The notes: generated from the letters alone by a model not told the origin. A DNA stretch of 64,000 bases from Aurantiacibacter poecillastricola (GCF_030730945.1 NZ_JAVAMS010000002.1:806001-870000); one strand, 5' to 3'. Shown: positions 19,065 through 29,147, counted from the first letter of the stretch. Program-made: numbers and translations.

Positions 19065-21056
19065 ATGAGTGACGACCTGTTCGAAAACGCGCCGCAGGGC
19101 AGCGGTGATTACGATTCCTCCTCGATCGAAGTACTGGAAGGACTGGAGCCCGTTCGGCGCCGCCCTGGCATGTATATCGGTGGCACCGACGACCGCGCAC
19201 TCCACCACCTCGCCGCCGAAGTCCTCGACAATGCGATGGACGAGGCCGTGGCAGGCCATGCCAGCCGGATCGAGATGGTGCTCGAGGAAGGCAACCGCCT
19301 CACCATCACGGACAACGGCCGCGGCATCCCGGTGGACGAGCATCCCAAGTTTCCGGGCAAGTCCACGCTGGAAGTGATCCTCACCACGCTGCATTCGGGC
19401 GGCAAGTTCTCGGGCAAGGCCTACGCCACCAGCGGCGGCTTGCACGGTGTTGGGGTCTCGGTGGTGAATGCGCTTTCCAGCGATACCCGTGTGGAAGTCG
19501 CTCGGAACAAGGAAGTGTACGCGCAGGAGTTCTCCAAGGGACTGCCGCAGGGCAGGATCGCCAAGGTCGGAGACACGCCGAACCGGCGCGGAACCAGTGT
19601 CACTTTCGTCCCCGACACCGAGATTTTCGGGGACCGCAAGTTCAACCCCAAGCGCCTGTTCAAGCTAGCCCGATCCAAGGCCTACCTGTTCGCAGGCGTC
19701 GAAATTCGCTGGAAATGCGAGGTTTCGCTGGCCAGCGAGGAGGTTCCCGCACAGGCTACCTTCCAGTTCCCCGGAGGACTGGCTGACCACCTCAAGGAGC
19801 AGGTTGGGGCGCGTGAATGCGTAACAAGTGACTTCTTTACCGGCAAACAGGACTTCCCGGACAATGATGATGGGGTGTCCCAGGGCAGCGTCGAATGGGC
19901 TATCGCCTGGCCGCTCTGGTCAGATGGCTCGACCAGCTGGTATTGCAACACCGTGCCCACCCCCGATGGCGGCACGCATGAGGCCGGCCTTCGCGCCGCT
20001 CTCACCAAAGGACTGCGAGCCTTTGGCGACCTTACCGGCACGAAAAAGGCGAAGGACATCACCGCCGACGATGTGATGACCGGCGCGGAGATCATGCTCA
20101 GCGTCTTCATCCGCGATCCGCAGTTTCAGAGCCAGACCAAGGACCGCCTCACCAGCCCCGAGGCAGCGCGCCTCGTGGAGAACGCGGTGCGCGACCATTT
20201 CGACCATTTCCTGTCCGACAACATGGAGCGCGGGCGTGCGCTGCTCGGCTCCGTCATGGAGCGGATGGAGGAGCGGCTGAAGCGCAAGCAGGAACGCGAG
20301 ATCAAGCGCAAGACCGCGACCAACGCCAAGAAGCTGCGCCTGCCCGGCAAGCTCACCGATTGCAGCGGCGAGACGGACGCGGAAACCGAGCTGTTCATCG
20401 TCGAAGGCGACTCCGCAGGCGGCAGCGCCAAGCAGGCGCGCGACCGCAAGACGCAGGCGATCCTGCCCATTCGCGGCAAGATCCTGAACGTTGCCAGCGC
20501 CAGCGCCGACAAGATCCGCGCCAACAGCGAAATAGCCGACCTTGCCCTCGCGCTGGGCTGCGGCATGCGCAAGGATTGCGACCCCGAAAACCTGCGCTAC
20601 GATCGCATCGTCATCATGACCGACGCCGATGTCGACGGCGCGCATATCGCCACCTTGCTGATGACGTTCTTCTTCCAGGAAATGCCCGAACTCGTGCGCA
20701 AGGGGCACCTCTACCTTGCCCAGCCGCCGCTCTACCGTCTTACCGCCGGCAAGGAGAGCCGCTACGCCCGCGACGATGCCCACCGCGCCGAGCTGGAGGA
20801 GACGGTGTTCAAGGGCAAGAAGGTGGATGTCGGCCGGTTCAAGGGCCTTGGCGAGATGAACCCGCAGCAATTGCGCGAGACCACGATGAACCCCGAAACC
20901 CGCTCGCTGGTGCGCATCACCCTGCCCGAGCAGCATGAGCAGCGTTTCGCGGTAAAGGAACTGGTGGACCAGTTGATGGGCCGTAATCCGGAGCATCGCT
21001 TCAATTTCATCCAGAACCGGGCCGGAGAGCTCGATCGCGACCTGATCGACGCCTGA
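19065..21056 (+). CDS. parE: DNA topoisomerase IV subunit B
   Basis: 663 residues. GHKL ATPase signatures are visible (VLDNAMDEAVAG, TDNGRGIP, TSGGLHGVGVSVVNAL), followed by the TOPRIM motifs ELFIVEGDSAGGSA and DADVDGAHI and the C-terminal GRFKGLGEMNPQQL. The length and the absence of the GyrB insertion favour ParE over GyrB. With ParC it decatenates daughter chromosomes. parC is not in the window, while gyrA is 33 kb downstream. Confidence 0.93.
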   Translation: MSDDLFENAPQGSGDYDSSSIEVLEGLEPVRRRPGMYIGGTDDRALHHLAAEVLDNAMDEAVAGHASRIEMVLEEGNRLTITDNGRGIPVDEHPKFPGKSTLEVILTTLHSGGKFSGKAYATSGGLHGVGVSVVNALSSDTRVEVARNKEVYAQEFSKGLPQGRIAKVGDTPNRRGTSVTFVPDTEIFGDRKFNPKRLFKLARSKAYLFAGVEIRWKCEVSLASEEVPAQATFQFPGGLADHLKEQVGARECVTSDFFTGKQDFPDNDDGVSQGSVEWAIAWPLWSDGSTSWYCNTVPTPDGGTHEAGLRAALTKGLRAFGDLTGTKKAKDITADDVMTGAEIMLSVFIRDPQFQSQTKDRLTSPEAARLVENAVRDHFDHFLSDNMERGRALLGSVMERMEERLKRKQEREIKRKTATNAKKLRLPGKLTDCSGETDAETELFIVEGDSAGGSAKQARDRKTQAILPIRGKILNVASASADKIRANSEIADLALALGCGMRKDCDPENLRYDRIVIMTDADVDGAHIATLLMTFFFQEMPELVRKGHLYLAQPPLYRLTAGKESRYARDDAHRAELEETVFKGKKVDVGRFKGLGEMNPQQLRETTMNPETRSLVRITLPEQHEQRFAVKELVDQLMGRNPEHRFNFIQNRAGELDRDLIDA

Positions 21057-21075
21057 CCTTCGAGGAGCGAAGCCC

Positions 21076-22344
21076 ATGATCCGCCGTAGTCTCGCAATCT
21101 GCGCCCTGCTGTTGTCGCCGATACCGGCGGCGGCGCAATCGGAAGGCGATATCGAACGGCGCGCCGAGGACATCGAGACGGCCCTGCGCGGCGAGGCAAC
21201 CTACAACGAGGTGTTCGCCGACAGCTTCGTGAATGCCGTCCCCCAGACCCAGTTCGAAGCGATACTCGGCCAGATCGAGAGCCAGTTCGGCCCCCTCGTC
21301 GGTATCGAGAGCGTGACACCCGTTTCTCCGAACGGTGCCGACATTGCCATCCGCTTTGAACGCGGCATTGCCAGTGGCTCCTTCGTACTGGAGGCGACGG
21401 AGCCCTTCGAGGTGGCCGGCTTCGTCCTCAACGACATGCGCCCTGTCGGGGATACGGTGGAGCAATTGCAGCAGGACCTCGCCGCTCTGCCGGGGGAAAC
21501 GAGCTTGCTGGTGACACGCCTTGACGAGGCGAAGCCGATTGCCGCGCGCAATGCCGACCGGCAATTCGCCATCGGCTCGACCTTCAAGCTCTACGTACTG
21601 TCCGCCCTCGCCCGGTCCATCGCAGCTGGCGAGCGGAACTGGCACGACGTCGTGTCCCTCACGCAAGGCAGCTTTCCCGGCGGCCAGTTGCAGAACTGGC
21701 CCGCTGGCGCTCCGGTGACGCTGCACACGCTCGCCAGCCTGATGATCTCCAACAGCGACAACACCGCGACCGATCAGCTCATCGTGGAACTCGGGCGAGA
21801 GGCCGTGGAAGCGGAAGTCGTGGCCGCCGGTCATTCCGATCCCGAAGCAACCTTCCCATTCCTGACCACCCGCGAGATGTTCGTCCTGAAGTCCGGTGAT
21901 ACCGCCAATCTCGGCCAGTATGCGGCAGCAGGTACGCCAGAGCGACTTGCGGTGCTGCAGGAGCTTGCCGAGCTCGAACGCTCCGATGGAGAGGTCCAGG
22001 CTGCCTTTACCGGCGGCCCGGTGGCGATCGACATCGAATGGTTCGCCTCCGCCAACGATCTCGCCAGCCTTTTTCGCCGGATAACTGCGCTGGAGGACGA
22101 AACCGCCCTAGAGATTTTGGCGATCAATCCCGCAATGCCTCCGCCGATGCGCGACGAGTGGGACTATGTCGGCTACAAGGGCGGCTCAGAACCGGGTGTG
22201 CTCAATCTCACCTGGCTGCTGCGCGATATGGCGGGCGAATGGCAGGCGGTAACACTCAGCTGGAACAATCCCGAGGCTGCGGTGGCAGAGCCTACGCTTA
22301 ACCTTATTGCCATGCGCGCCATCGCTCTTGCGAAGGGTAGCTAG
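21076..22344 (+). CDS. Secreted beta-lactamase-fold serine hydrolase
   Basis: 422 residues: a signal peptide (cleavage near AAA-QSE), an N-terminal domain of about 120 residues, then a class A beta-lactamase-like domain. S168-T-F-K171 supplies the nucleophile and Lys, S227-D-N the second motif, and YKGG near residue 367 the third. The position corresponding to the class A general base (Glu166 of ExxLN) holds Leu within PFLTTREMF, so efficient beta-lactam hydrolysis is unlikely. A peptidase, esterase or PBP-like role is more probable. It follows parE by 19 nt. Confidence 0.82.
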   Translation: MIRRSLAICALLLSPIPAAAQSEGDIERRAEDIETALRGEATYNEVFADSFVNAVPQTQFEAILGQIESQFGPLVGIESVTPVSPNGADIAIRFERGIASGSFVLEATEPFEVAGFVLNDMRPVGDTVEQLQQDLAALPGETSLLVTRLDEAKPIAARNADRQFAIGSTFKLYVLSALARSIAAGERNWHDVVSLTQGSFPGGQLQNWPAGAPVTLHTLASLMISNSDNTATDQLIVELGREAVEAEVVAAGHSDPEATFPFLTTREMFVLKSGDTANLGQYAAAGTPERLAVLQELAELERSDGEVQAAFTGGPVAIDIEWFASANDLASLFRRITALEDETALEILAINPAMPPPMRDEWDYVGYKGGSEPGVLNLTWLLRDMAGEWQAVTLSWNNPEAAVAEPTLNLIAMRAIALAKGS

Positions 22345-22408
22345 CAGCCTTGCGTTAAGGTGGCGGGATGCCCAGCTTGCGGCGAACTGAAACAATCCAG
22401 GCGAATAC

Positions 22409-23260
22409 ATGACCCAGCGCTTTTCCGGCACCGAGAATTACGTTGCAACAGACGATCTGAAAGTGGCGGTGAACGCCGCCGTCACCCTGCGGCGGCCCCT
22501 GCTGGTGAAGGGCGAGCCCGGCACCGGCAAGACGGTGCTGGCGCATGAAATCGCCAAGGCCATCGATGCGCCGCTGATCGAATGGGGCGTGAAGAGCACC
22601 ACGAAAGCGCAGCAGGGGCTCTACGAATACGATGCCGTGGCGCGCCTTCGCGACGGCCAGCTGGGTGATGAGCGCGTCCACGACATTTCCAACTACATCC
22701 GCAAGGGCAAGCTGTGGGAAGCCTTCGCCTCGCCCGAACTGCCCGTGCTGCTGATCGACGAGATAGACAAGGCCGATATCGAATTCCCCAACGACCTGTT
22801 GCAGGAGCTCGATCGCATGGAGTTCGATGTCTATGAGACGGGCGAACGCATCACGGCGAAAGAGCGCCCGATCGTCGTCATCACCTCGAACAACGAGAAG
22901 GAATTGCCCGACGCGTTCCTGCGCCGCTGCTTCTTCCACTACATCAAGTTCCCCGATCACGAGACGATGGCCGAGATCATCGACGTTCACTTCCCCGACA
23001 TCCAGAAGCGGCTGGTGAGCGAGGCGCTGGAGATTTTCTACATGCTGCGCGAAGTGCCGGGGCTGAAGAAGAAGCCATCGACCTCCGAATTGCTCGACTG
23101 GCTGAAGCTGCTGCTGGTGGAGGACATGCCACTCGACGTGCTGCAGAATGCCGATTCCACCAAGGCCATCCCGCCGCTGCACGGCGCGCTGCTGAAGAAC
23201 GAGCAGGACGTCATGCTGCTGGAGCGGCTCGCCTTCATGGCCCGGCGGGAAAACCGCTGA
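22409..23260 (+). CDS. MoxR family AAA+ ATPase
   Basis: 283 residues. Walker A GEPGTGKT at 35-42, Walker B VLLIDEIDKAD, and a sensor region (VVITSNNEKELPDAFLRRCFFHYI) that includes the arginine finger typical of the MoxR/CbbQ-like group. These ATPases act with a VWA-domain partner as metal-insertion or complex-assembly chaperones. The partner is the next gene, 10 nt downstream. Confidence 0.93.
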   Translation: MTQRFSGTENYVATDDLKVAVNAAVTLRRPLLVKGEPGTGKTVLAHEIAKAIDAPLIEWGVKSTTKAQQGLYEYDAVARLRDGQLGDERVHDISNYIRKGKLWEAFASPELPVLLIDEIDKADIEFPNDLLQELDRMEFDVYETGERITAKERPIVVITSNNEKELPDAFLRRCFFHYIKFPDHETMAEIIDVHFPDIQKRLVSEALEIFYMLREVPGLKKKPSTSELLDWLKLLLVEDMPLDVLQNADSTKAIPPLHGALLKNEQDVMLLERLAFMARRENR

Positions 23261-23270
23261 GGCGGCGGCG

Positions 23271-24452
23271 ATGCTGCTCAACTTTCTCGACGAACTGCGC
23301 GGTGCGGGCATTCGCGCCAGCCTGAAGGAACACCTGACGCTCCTGGAAGCGCTGGACAGCGACGTGATCGAGCGGCGGCCGGAGGAGTTTTACTACCTCG
23401 CCCGCGCCACCTATGTGAAGGACGAGGGCCTGCTCGACCGCTTCGACCAGGTGTTCCACAAGGTCTTTCACGGTGTATTTTCCGAACTGGAGGACGGGCG
23501 GGTCAGCATTCCCGAGGAATGGCTGCGCGCCGTCACCGAAAAATTCCTGAGCGAGGAAGAACGCGCCGCGATCGAACAGCTGGGCGACTGGGACGAGATC
23601 ATGGAGACGCTGAAGAAGCGGCTCGAGGAACAGGAAGGGCGTCACCAGGGCGGTAGCAAATGGATCGGCACCGGCGGCACCAGCCCCTTCGGCCATTCGG
23701 GCTACAATCCGGCGGGTGTGCGCATCGGCGGCAAGAGCAGGCATCGCCGGGCGATCAAGGTGTGGGAAAAGCGCGAATTCGCCAATCTCGACAACACCCG
23801 CGAGCTGGGCACGCGCAACATCAAGGTGGCGCTGCGCCGTCTGCGCCGTTTTGCCCGCGAGGGCGCCGCGCAGGAGCTCGACCTCGACGCAACCATCCGC
23901 GGCACCGCCAAGCAGGGCTGGCTCGATATCCGCATGCGGCCCGAGCGGCACAATGCGGTGAAGCTGCTGCTTTTCCTTGATATCGGTGGATCGATGGACG
24001 ACCACGTCCGCGCGACCGAGGAACTGTTCAGCGCGGCCACCAGCGAATTCAAGAACATGGAGTTCTACTACTTCCACAACTGCCTCTACGAGAGCGTGTG
24101 GAAGGACAATGCGCGGCGCTGGAACGAGCGGATCCCGACATGGGACCTGCTCCACAAGTTCGGCCACGACTACAAGATCATCTTCGTCGGCGACGCCGCG
24201 ATGAGCCCCTACGAGATCGCCTGGGAAGGCGGCAGCGTGGAGCACATGAACGAGGAATCGGGCGAGACCTGGCTAAGGCGTGTGGTGGATACCTATCCTG
24301 CTGTCGCCTGGCTCAATCCAAACCCGCAGCGTGCGTGGCAGTACACGCAGTCGACGCAGATGATCCGCCAGATCATGGGCGACCGGATGTATCCGCTGAC
24401 GCTGGACGGGCTGGACGAGGCGATGCGCGAGCTCAGCCGCAAGCAGGGCTAG
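23271..24452 (+). CDS. VWA domain (CoxE-like) protein, MoxR partner
   Basis: 393 residues. After an N-terminal region with alternating acidic and basic helices, a VWA domain begins with FLDIGGSMDDHV near residue 235, a MIDAS-type DxGxS metal site. The text resembles the CoxE-like VWA family paired with MoxR ATPases. It probably forms a chaperone pair with the upstream ATPase. The client is unknown. No signal peptide is seen. Confidence 0.9.
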   Translation: MLLNFLDELRGAGIRASLKEHLTLLEALDSDVIERRPEEFYYLARATYVKDEGLLDRFDQVFHKVFHGVFSELEDGRVSIPEEWLRAVTEKFLSEEERAAIEQLGDWDEIMETLKKRLEEQEGRHQGGSKWIGTGGTSPFGHSGYNPAGVRIGGKSRHRRAIKVWEKREFANLDNTRELGTRNIKVALRRLRRFAREGAAQELDLDATIRGTAKQGWLDIRMRPERHNAVKLLLFLDIGGSMDDHVRATEELFSAATSEFKNMEFYYFHNCLYESVWKDNARRWNERIPTWDLLHKFGHDYKIIFVGDAAMSPYEIAWEGGSVEHMNEESGETWLRRVVDTYPAVAWLNPNPQRAWQYTQSTQMIRQIMGDRMYPLTLDGLDEAMRELSRKQG

Positions 24453-24458
24453 GCCGCG

Positions 24459-25184
24459 CTAGAATTCCCGCGGCACATTGGCGAACATCGCCTTCGTCGC
24501 AGGGCGCTCGTTGATCTGCTCTATCCAGCGCAGGAGGCCGGGCGTGTCGTTCGCGTTCACGAGTTCGGCAAAGCCCTTCTCCACACCGTTGGCGATGGCG
24601 AAATTGCAGATATCGGCGAGCGAATAGGCCTCGCCCGCCAGCCATTCCTGATCGCGCAGGTGATCGTCCAGCCGCTTCACGCTGAGGGCGATCTTGCGCA
24701 TTTCTTCGTCCAGCATGTCCTGCGGAAAGCCTTCGCGGGCGCGGCGCCACTTCACCTGCTGCTCTGGGATCGGGATGCGGGCGACGATGGCCTCGAATTC
24801 CTCGTCCGACTTGTCCTTGACCATCCGGCTAACATGGCGGTGCCAGCCGATCGTGGAGACGCACCAGCAGAAATATTCGTCCACCCACTTGGTCCACACT
24901 CGCATCTGCGCGATGTCGTAGGGGTCCTCTGGCCGCAACTTAACATCGGTCGGATGCGCATCCTCGAGATACTCGCAGATGACCGTGCTTTCGGTGACGA
25001 TCCTGCCATCGTCGTCCAGCGCAGGCACCTGTCCGCGCGGGTTGAGGGCCTTGTACCAGTCCTCGTGATGCTCGAACTTCGCCGGGTTGAGCAGGCGATG
25101 CTCGAACTCCAGCCCCTTCTCGTAAAGCGCCAGCGTAGGCTTGAGCGAATTCGCGCCCGGTCCGAAACTGTAGAGTGTCAGCAT
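24459..25184 (-). CDS. Glutathione S-transferase family protein
   Basis: 241 residues. A thioredoxin-like N-terminal domain (MLTLYSFGPGANSLKPTLAL, NPRGQVPALDDDGRIVTEST with the cis-Pro and ES glutathione contacts) is followed by a helical C-terminal domain (ERPATKAMFANVP at the end). It is likely a cytosolic conjugating or peroxide-reducing enzyme. Substrate unknown. It converges on the VWA gene with a 6-nt gap. Confidence 0.92.
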   Translation of the reverse strand: MLTLYSFGPGANSLKPTLALYEKGLEFEHRLLNPAKFEHHEDWYKALNPRGQVPALDDDGRIVTESTVICEYLEDAHPTDVKLRPEDPYDIAQMRVWTKWVDEYFCWCVSTIGWHRHVSRMVKDKSDEEFEAIVARIPIPEQQVKWRRAREGFPQDMLDEEMRKIALSVKRLDDHLRDQEWLAGEAYSLADICNFAIANGVEKGFAELVNANDTPGLLRWIEQINERPATKAMFANVPREF

Positions 25185-25265
25185 TGTTCTCTCCCCGTGC
25201 CGTTCTGGCGCTGTTTGAACGAGCTATCGCGCAATGGTATGATCGGCGTCAAAGGAGAAACAGCG

Positions 25266-25613
25266 ATGAAGACTTTTCTGCCGTTTCTGGCCATTGCTTT
25301 GATGGGAGCCAATATTCCCGAAACAGGCGATAACAAGGCCGCGTCGTCCGGAACGCCCGAGCCGCGCCAGAAGCTAGAAACGCCGGTATTCGATCCATCG
25401 GCGGGAGACGCCTGCGAGGACGATCCGGTGCTCGTCGAAGGCACCGAGGACGCTGCCGAACTCTACCGCGATCCTGCCAGGCCCGATACGCTGGAGCCGA
25501 TGCATGCCGTCGATTACGAGGTCGAGGGTTGCAGCCTGCTGGTGATGACCGACGGCACGCTTGTCCGCCCGCCCGAGGAAAACGCGAACGTCCGCCGGCT
25601 ACCCGCTCAGTAG
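25266..25613 (+). CDS. Small secreted protein of unknown function
   Basis: 115 residues from the ATG at 25266, which has a good Shine-Dalgarno (AAAGGAG) 6 nt upstream. It has a short hydrophobic N-terminus (MKTFLPFLAIALMGANI, a plausible signal peptide), then an acidic, Pro-rich region with two Cys (DACEDDPVLV and VEGCSLLVM) that could form a disulfide. No family is recognised. Its 3' end overlaps the convergent DUF1343 gene by 7 nt. Confidence 0.7.
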   Translation: MKTFLPFLAIALMGANIPETGDNKAASSGTPEPRQKLETPVFDPSAGDACEDDPVLVEGTEDAAELYRDPARPDTLEPMHAVDYEVEGCSLLVMTDGTLVRPPEENANVRRLPAQ

Positions 25614-26812
25614 AGCAAGAGTTCCGCCACTTCTTCGCGCCATGCCGCCTCGTCGGGCGAGGCTATGGCGTCGAGGTCGCCCACCGTTGCGGACCTGTCG
25701 TCCACCCATTCGCGCAGGGATGGTCCACCGTTGATGACATCGATGGCGAGCACGTCATCCGTATATTCGTACTTGAAGTCCTTGCCGCGCCAGATCGGAT
25801 AGTCCGGATGCAAATTGCGGATCGCCTTGAAGGCCAGTGCCTGCAAACGCCACGGGCGGAACGCCTCGTGATCGTAGAACGGCCCCTCGGCATGGATCAT
25901 CAGCGCGTTGCACAGCGTGCCGACATGCTTGTGAAAGGTCGGCTCGAACCAGCAATCGCGCAGTGCGCAGCCCTTCAGCCATTCGGGGCCGACGCGCTGC
26001 ATTTCGGCAAGCACCGCCTTGGCGTCCAGATCCGGCGCGCCGAACAGCAGTTCCAGCGGGCGTGTGGTGCCCCGCCCTTCCGATAGCGTTGCGCCTTCGA
26101 TCATTACCGTCCCGGCATAGGCGCGGGCCATGTTGAGGCTCGCGGCATTGGGGCTGGGATTGATCCAGATGCGCTCGGTCGGCCAGCCGAAACCGGGCCC
26201 GACCTCGGGCAGCCAGTCATGCATGGCGATGACGCGGTAATCGACGTCGAGGCCCAAATGGCGGATGAACCAGTGCCCCATCTCGCCCATGGTGAGGCCG
26301 TGGCGCATCGGCATGGGCGCGGCGCCCACGAAGCTCTCGTGCCCCGGCACCAGTTTCGTGCCCTCCACCGGACGCCCCGCAGGGTTCGGGCGATCCAGCA
26401 CCCAGACCGACTTGCCGTGCTTCGATGCCTCCTCCAGCAGGTAAAGCAGCGTGGTGACGAAGGTGTAGATTCGACAGCCCAGGTCCTGCAGGTCGAACAG
26501 GAACACATCCGCGCTCGACATCATCTGCCCCGTCGGCCTGCGCACCTCGCCATAGAGAGAGAAGACAGGAATGCCGTATTGCGGATCGGTTTCGTCCGCA
26601 GTCTCGACCATGTTGTCCTGTTTGTCGCCCTTCAGCCCGTGTTGCGGACCGAAGGCGCTGGTGACGTTGACGCCCGCGCCGATCAGCGCATCGAGGCTGT
26701 GCGTCAGGTCCGCCGTGACGGAAGCGGGGTGGGCCACGAGCGCCACCCGCTTGCCATCCAGCGGTTTTCTGAGGTCAGGTTCGGCGAGAAGCCGGTCTAT
26801 TCCGAATTTCAT
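25607..26812 (-). CDS. DUF1343 protein, NamZ-like exo-beta-N-acetylmuramidase
   Basis: 401 residues. DUF1343 signatures are visible: RVALVAHPASV, SAFGPQHGLKGDKQDNM, FDLQDLGCRIYTFVTT, WVLDRPNPAGRPVEG and ERIWINPSPN. The family was shown by work on Bacillus subtilis NamZ to release N-acetylmuramic acid from peptidoglycan fragments (GH171). Unlike NamZ, no signal peptide is evident here, so cytosolic muropeptide recycling is an inference. The start at 26812 forms an ATGA overlap with the upstream gene. Confidence 0.9.
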   Translation of the reverse strand: MKFGIDRLLAEPDLRKPLDGKRVALVAHPASVTADLTHSLDALIGAGVNVTSAFGPQHGLKGDKQDNMVETADETDPQYGIPVFSLYGEVRRPTGQMMSSADVFLFDLQDLGCRIYTFVTTLLYLLEEASKHGKSVWVLDRPNPAGRPVEGTKLVPGHESFVGAAPMPMRHGLTMGEMGHWFIRHLGLDVDYRVIAMHDWLPEVGPGFGWPTERIWINPSPNAASLNMARAYAGTVMIEGATLSEGRGTTRPLELLFGAPDLDAKAVLAEMQRVGPEWLKGCALRDCWFEPTFHKHVGTLCNALMIHAEGPFYDHEAFRPWRLQALAFKAIRNLHPDYPIWRGKDFKYEYTDDVLAIDVINGGPSLREWVDDRSATVGDLDAIASPDEAAWREEVAELLLY

Positions 26813-27354
26813 GCAGCGCGGGTTCGCGCGATTCCGCCCTCGAAGCAAGCCGGATCGTGAAAATCAGGCTGATCCTTGTGATGGGAGATGGCCCAGTAGC
26901 TCTTCACGCCCCCCTCTTCCTCGATCACGGCGGCAAGGCCGATCGCGGCAGGCGGCTCGGGCATTTGCGAGCGCGGCAGGGCCGCATCGAAGATCGCCAT
27001 CGCCAGCCCCGTTCGCATGGTGCAATCGGGTTCGCGCGGGAAGTGCCGCTCCGTCATGCCTTCGCGGTAGTCGGTAAAATCGTAGGCCGCCCAGCGTTCC
27101 GAGGGAGAGAGGTTGAATTCGGAGTAGGAAGGCGTGCCGTCCTTCTCCATCATGAAGAGTTCAAAACAGGTCGACTGCCAGAGATTGTCCGCCCGTCCCC
27201 GGCCGGCGAATTGCGGCAGGACCAGTTTCTGCGGCCCGTCAATCCGCCAGCGGACCCTGACCCAGTTGTCCGTGAGCGAAAGAACCCGAGCTTCAACCCG
27301 TCGAACCATCAAGGGCGGATGCGCGGCATGTGCGACCAGATCATGCGTTTGCAA
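26809..27354 (-). CDS. DOMON-like domain protein
   Basis: 181 residues. A beta-rich domain includes [52 protein letters not shown] and a [16 protein letters not shown] ending, as in DOMON-like proteins often annotated beside DUF1343. DOMON-type domains bind sugars or heme in other contexts. No cofactor is evident here. Translationally coupled to the NamZ-like gene, which suggests a joint role in sugar or muropeptide handling. Confidence 0.8.
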   Translation of the reverse strand: MQTHDLVAHAAHPPLMVRRVEARVLSLTDNWVRVRWRIDGPQKLVLPQFAGRGRADNLWQSTCFELFMMEKDGTPSYSEFNLSPSERWAAYDFTDYREGMTERHFPREPDCTMRTGLAMAIFDAALPRSQMPEPPAAIGLAAVIEEEGGVKSYWAISHHKDQPDFHDPACFEGGIARTRAA

Positions 27355-27416
27355 GGAAGTGTCCTCGTGCTAGCGCCCCCCAAATCGAAAAGAAGCAAGG
27401 CGCCAGATCCCCTCAG

Positions 27417-28649
27417 ATGACGACTTACGATTCCCAATTGCTGCAATTGCTTTCCGAGCGCGGCTATGTCCATCAGGTCACCGATGCAGCGGGACTGGAC
27501 GCCCTTGCAGCGCGACAAACCGTTCCGGGATATATCGGTTTCGACGCCACGGCGCCCTCCCTGCACGTCGGATCGCTGGTGCAGATCATGATGCTTCGGC
27601 GACTCCAGCAGACAGGGCACAAGCCGATCGTGCTGATGGGCGGTGCGACCACGCGCATCGGCGATCCGACGGGCCGCGACGAAAGCCGCAAGATGCTGAG
27701 CGAGGAGACGATCGCGCAGAACATCGCCTCCATCCGCACGGTGTTCGAGAAGGTGCTGAAATTCGGGGACGGTCCGACCGATGCCGTGATGGTCGACAAT
27801 TACGACTGGCTGGGCAGGATCGGCTATATCGAGATGCTGCGCGAAGTCGGCACCCATTTCACGGTGAACCGCATGCTTGCCTTCGATTCCGTGAAGCTGC
27901 GGCTTGAGCGCGAGCAGCCAATGACGTTCCTCGAATTCAACTACATGATTCTGCAGGGCTACGATTTCCGCCACCTGGCGCAGGAGATGGGGGTGCGCCT
28001 GCAGATGGGCGGTAGCGACCAGTGGGGCAATATCGTCAACGGCATGGAGCTTGGCCGCCGCATGGACGGGACCGAGCTGTTCGGCCTCACCACCCCGCTC
28101 CTCACCACCGCCGATGGCGGAAAGATGGGCAAGACGGCATCCGGCGCGGTGTGGCTGAACGAGGACCAGCTGCCTGCCTACGACTTCTGGCAATTCTGGC
28201 GCAACACGGACGACCGCGACGTGGGCCGCTTCCTGAAGCTCTTCACCGACTTGCCGCTGGAGGAGATCGCGCGGCTCGAAGCTCTTGAAGGCAGCGCCAT
28301 CAACGAAGCGAAGATCGTGCTGGCGGACGAGGTGACGAAACTGGTGCGTGGCCCCGAAGCCGCCGCCTCCGCTCGCGCCACTGCCGAGCAGACCTTCGCT
28401 GGCGGTGGCCGGGGCGAGGATCTTCCGATGCTGGAAGTGCCTGCCGAGGGCATTCGCGTGGGTGCCGCGCTGACCGAACTCGGCTTCACCAAGTCCAATG
28501 GCGAGGCCAAGCGCAAGGTGGCCGAGGGCGCGGTGAAGCTGGAGGACGAGACCGTTACCGATCCGGGCTACCTGGTTGAATTATCGGCAGGTAGCGAGGT
28601 CCGCCTCAGTCTCGGAAAGAAGCGTCACGCGATTCTTCGGGGGGCCTGA
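27417..28649 (+). CDS. tyrS: Tyrosyl-tRNA synthetase
   Basis: 410 residues from the ATG at 27417 ([20 protein letters not shown]). Class I signatures: the HIGH-type motif HVGS ([11 protein letters not shown]), the KMSKS-type motif KMGKT, and the tyrosine-specific [13 protein letters not shown]-terminal S4-like RNA-binding domain ends KRHAILRGA. An upstream in-frame ATG (27330) would add 29 non-conserved residues. It charges tRNA-Tyr. Confidence 0.96.
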   Translation: MTTYDSQLLQLLSERGYVHQVTDAAGLDALAARQTVPGYIGFDATAPSLHVGSLVQIMMLRRLQQTGHKPIVLMGGATTRIGDPTGRDESRKMLSEETIAQNIASIRTVFEKVLKFGDGPTDAVMVDNYDWLGRIGYIEMLREVGTHFTVNRMLAFDSVKLRLEREQPMTFLEFNYMILQGYDFRHLAQEMGVRLQMGGSDQWGNIVNGMELGRRMDGTELFGLTTPLLTTADGGKMGKTASGAVWLNEDQLPAYDFWQFWRNTDDRDVGRFLKLFTDLPLEEIARLEALEGSAINEAKIVLADEVTKLVRGPEAAASARATAEQTFAGGGRGEDLPMLEVPAEGIRVGAALTELGFTKSNGEAKRKVAEGAVKLEDETVTDPGYLVELSAGSEVRLSLGKKRHAILRGA

Positions 28650-28720
28650 CTTTACGAAACGTCCACCATTTCCGGGCATTACCGCCCAAGGGTCCAATAA
28701 AACGAAGGGAATGGCAGGAC

Positions 28721-29059
28721 ATGGCAGGCGGCGCGCAGCTATCCGTCACCGACATGCGGCGTTCGACACGCCATCCGGTCGACTATTCGGTTATCGCCGA
28801 ACATTTGCAGCATGGTGATATCACCATGCATATTGCCAACATCTCCGCCCATGGCTTCATGGTCGACGACCTCGATGGAGTGGGGCGCGGTGATCGCATG
28901 ATCATTCGCCTTCCCGCGGTCGGCCGGATCGAGGCTTATTGCATCTGGGTATCGGGCAAGCGCGCCGGTTTCCAGTTCGAGCGGATCATCCGCCTCGATG
29001 CCTTCCAGGCGATGATCAAGGAAATGCAGCCCAATCCGGCCTTGCGTCGTCGAAGCTGA
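28721..29059 (+). CDS. PilZ domain protein
   Basis: 112 residues forming a single PilZ domain: the RxxxR motif at 13-17 (RRSTRHPVDY) and the [D/N]xSxxG motif at 40-45 (NISAHGF), the two cyclic-di-GMP-contacting signatures, followed by IEAYCIWVSGKRAGFQF. It is likely a c-di-GMP receptor or a degenerate PilZ adaptor. Transcribed between tyrS and the MFS gene, with no clear partner. Confidence 0.85.
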   Translation: MAGGAQLSVTDMRRSTRHPVDYSVIAEHLQHGDITMHIANISAHGFMVDDLDGVGRGDRMIIRLPAVGRIEAYCIWVSGKRAGFQFERIIRLDAFQAMIKEMQPNPALRRRS

Positions 29060-29122
29060 CATTCAGTCGCAAAGGGCAGACACAGCTTTAGGTCCTGCAA
29101 TTTCGATTAGCTTGGCAAGCGG

Positions 29123-29147
29123 CCCGCGCGCTGTCATGGCGCGCGGG
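29123..29147 (+). promoter_or_regulatory. Hairpin covering the start codon of the MFS gene
   Basis: CCCGCGCGC (29123-29131) pairs perfectly with GCGCGCGGG (29139-29147), loop TGTCATG. The final G is the first base of the GTG start codon, and the region where a ribosome binding site would lie is in the stem. An ATG-GCG-CGC-GGG-TGA mini-ORF (29136-29150) overlaps the GTG by GTGA, which could allow coupled initiation. Confidence 0.45.

Noticed and set aside
19065..21056. parE considered as gyrB
   Set aside because: Length 663 and no GyrB-specific insertion. ParE fits better, although no parC is present to confirm it.
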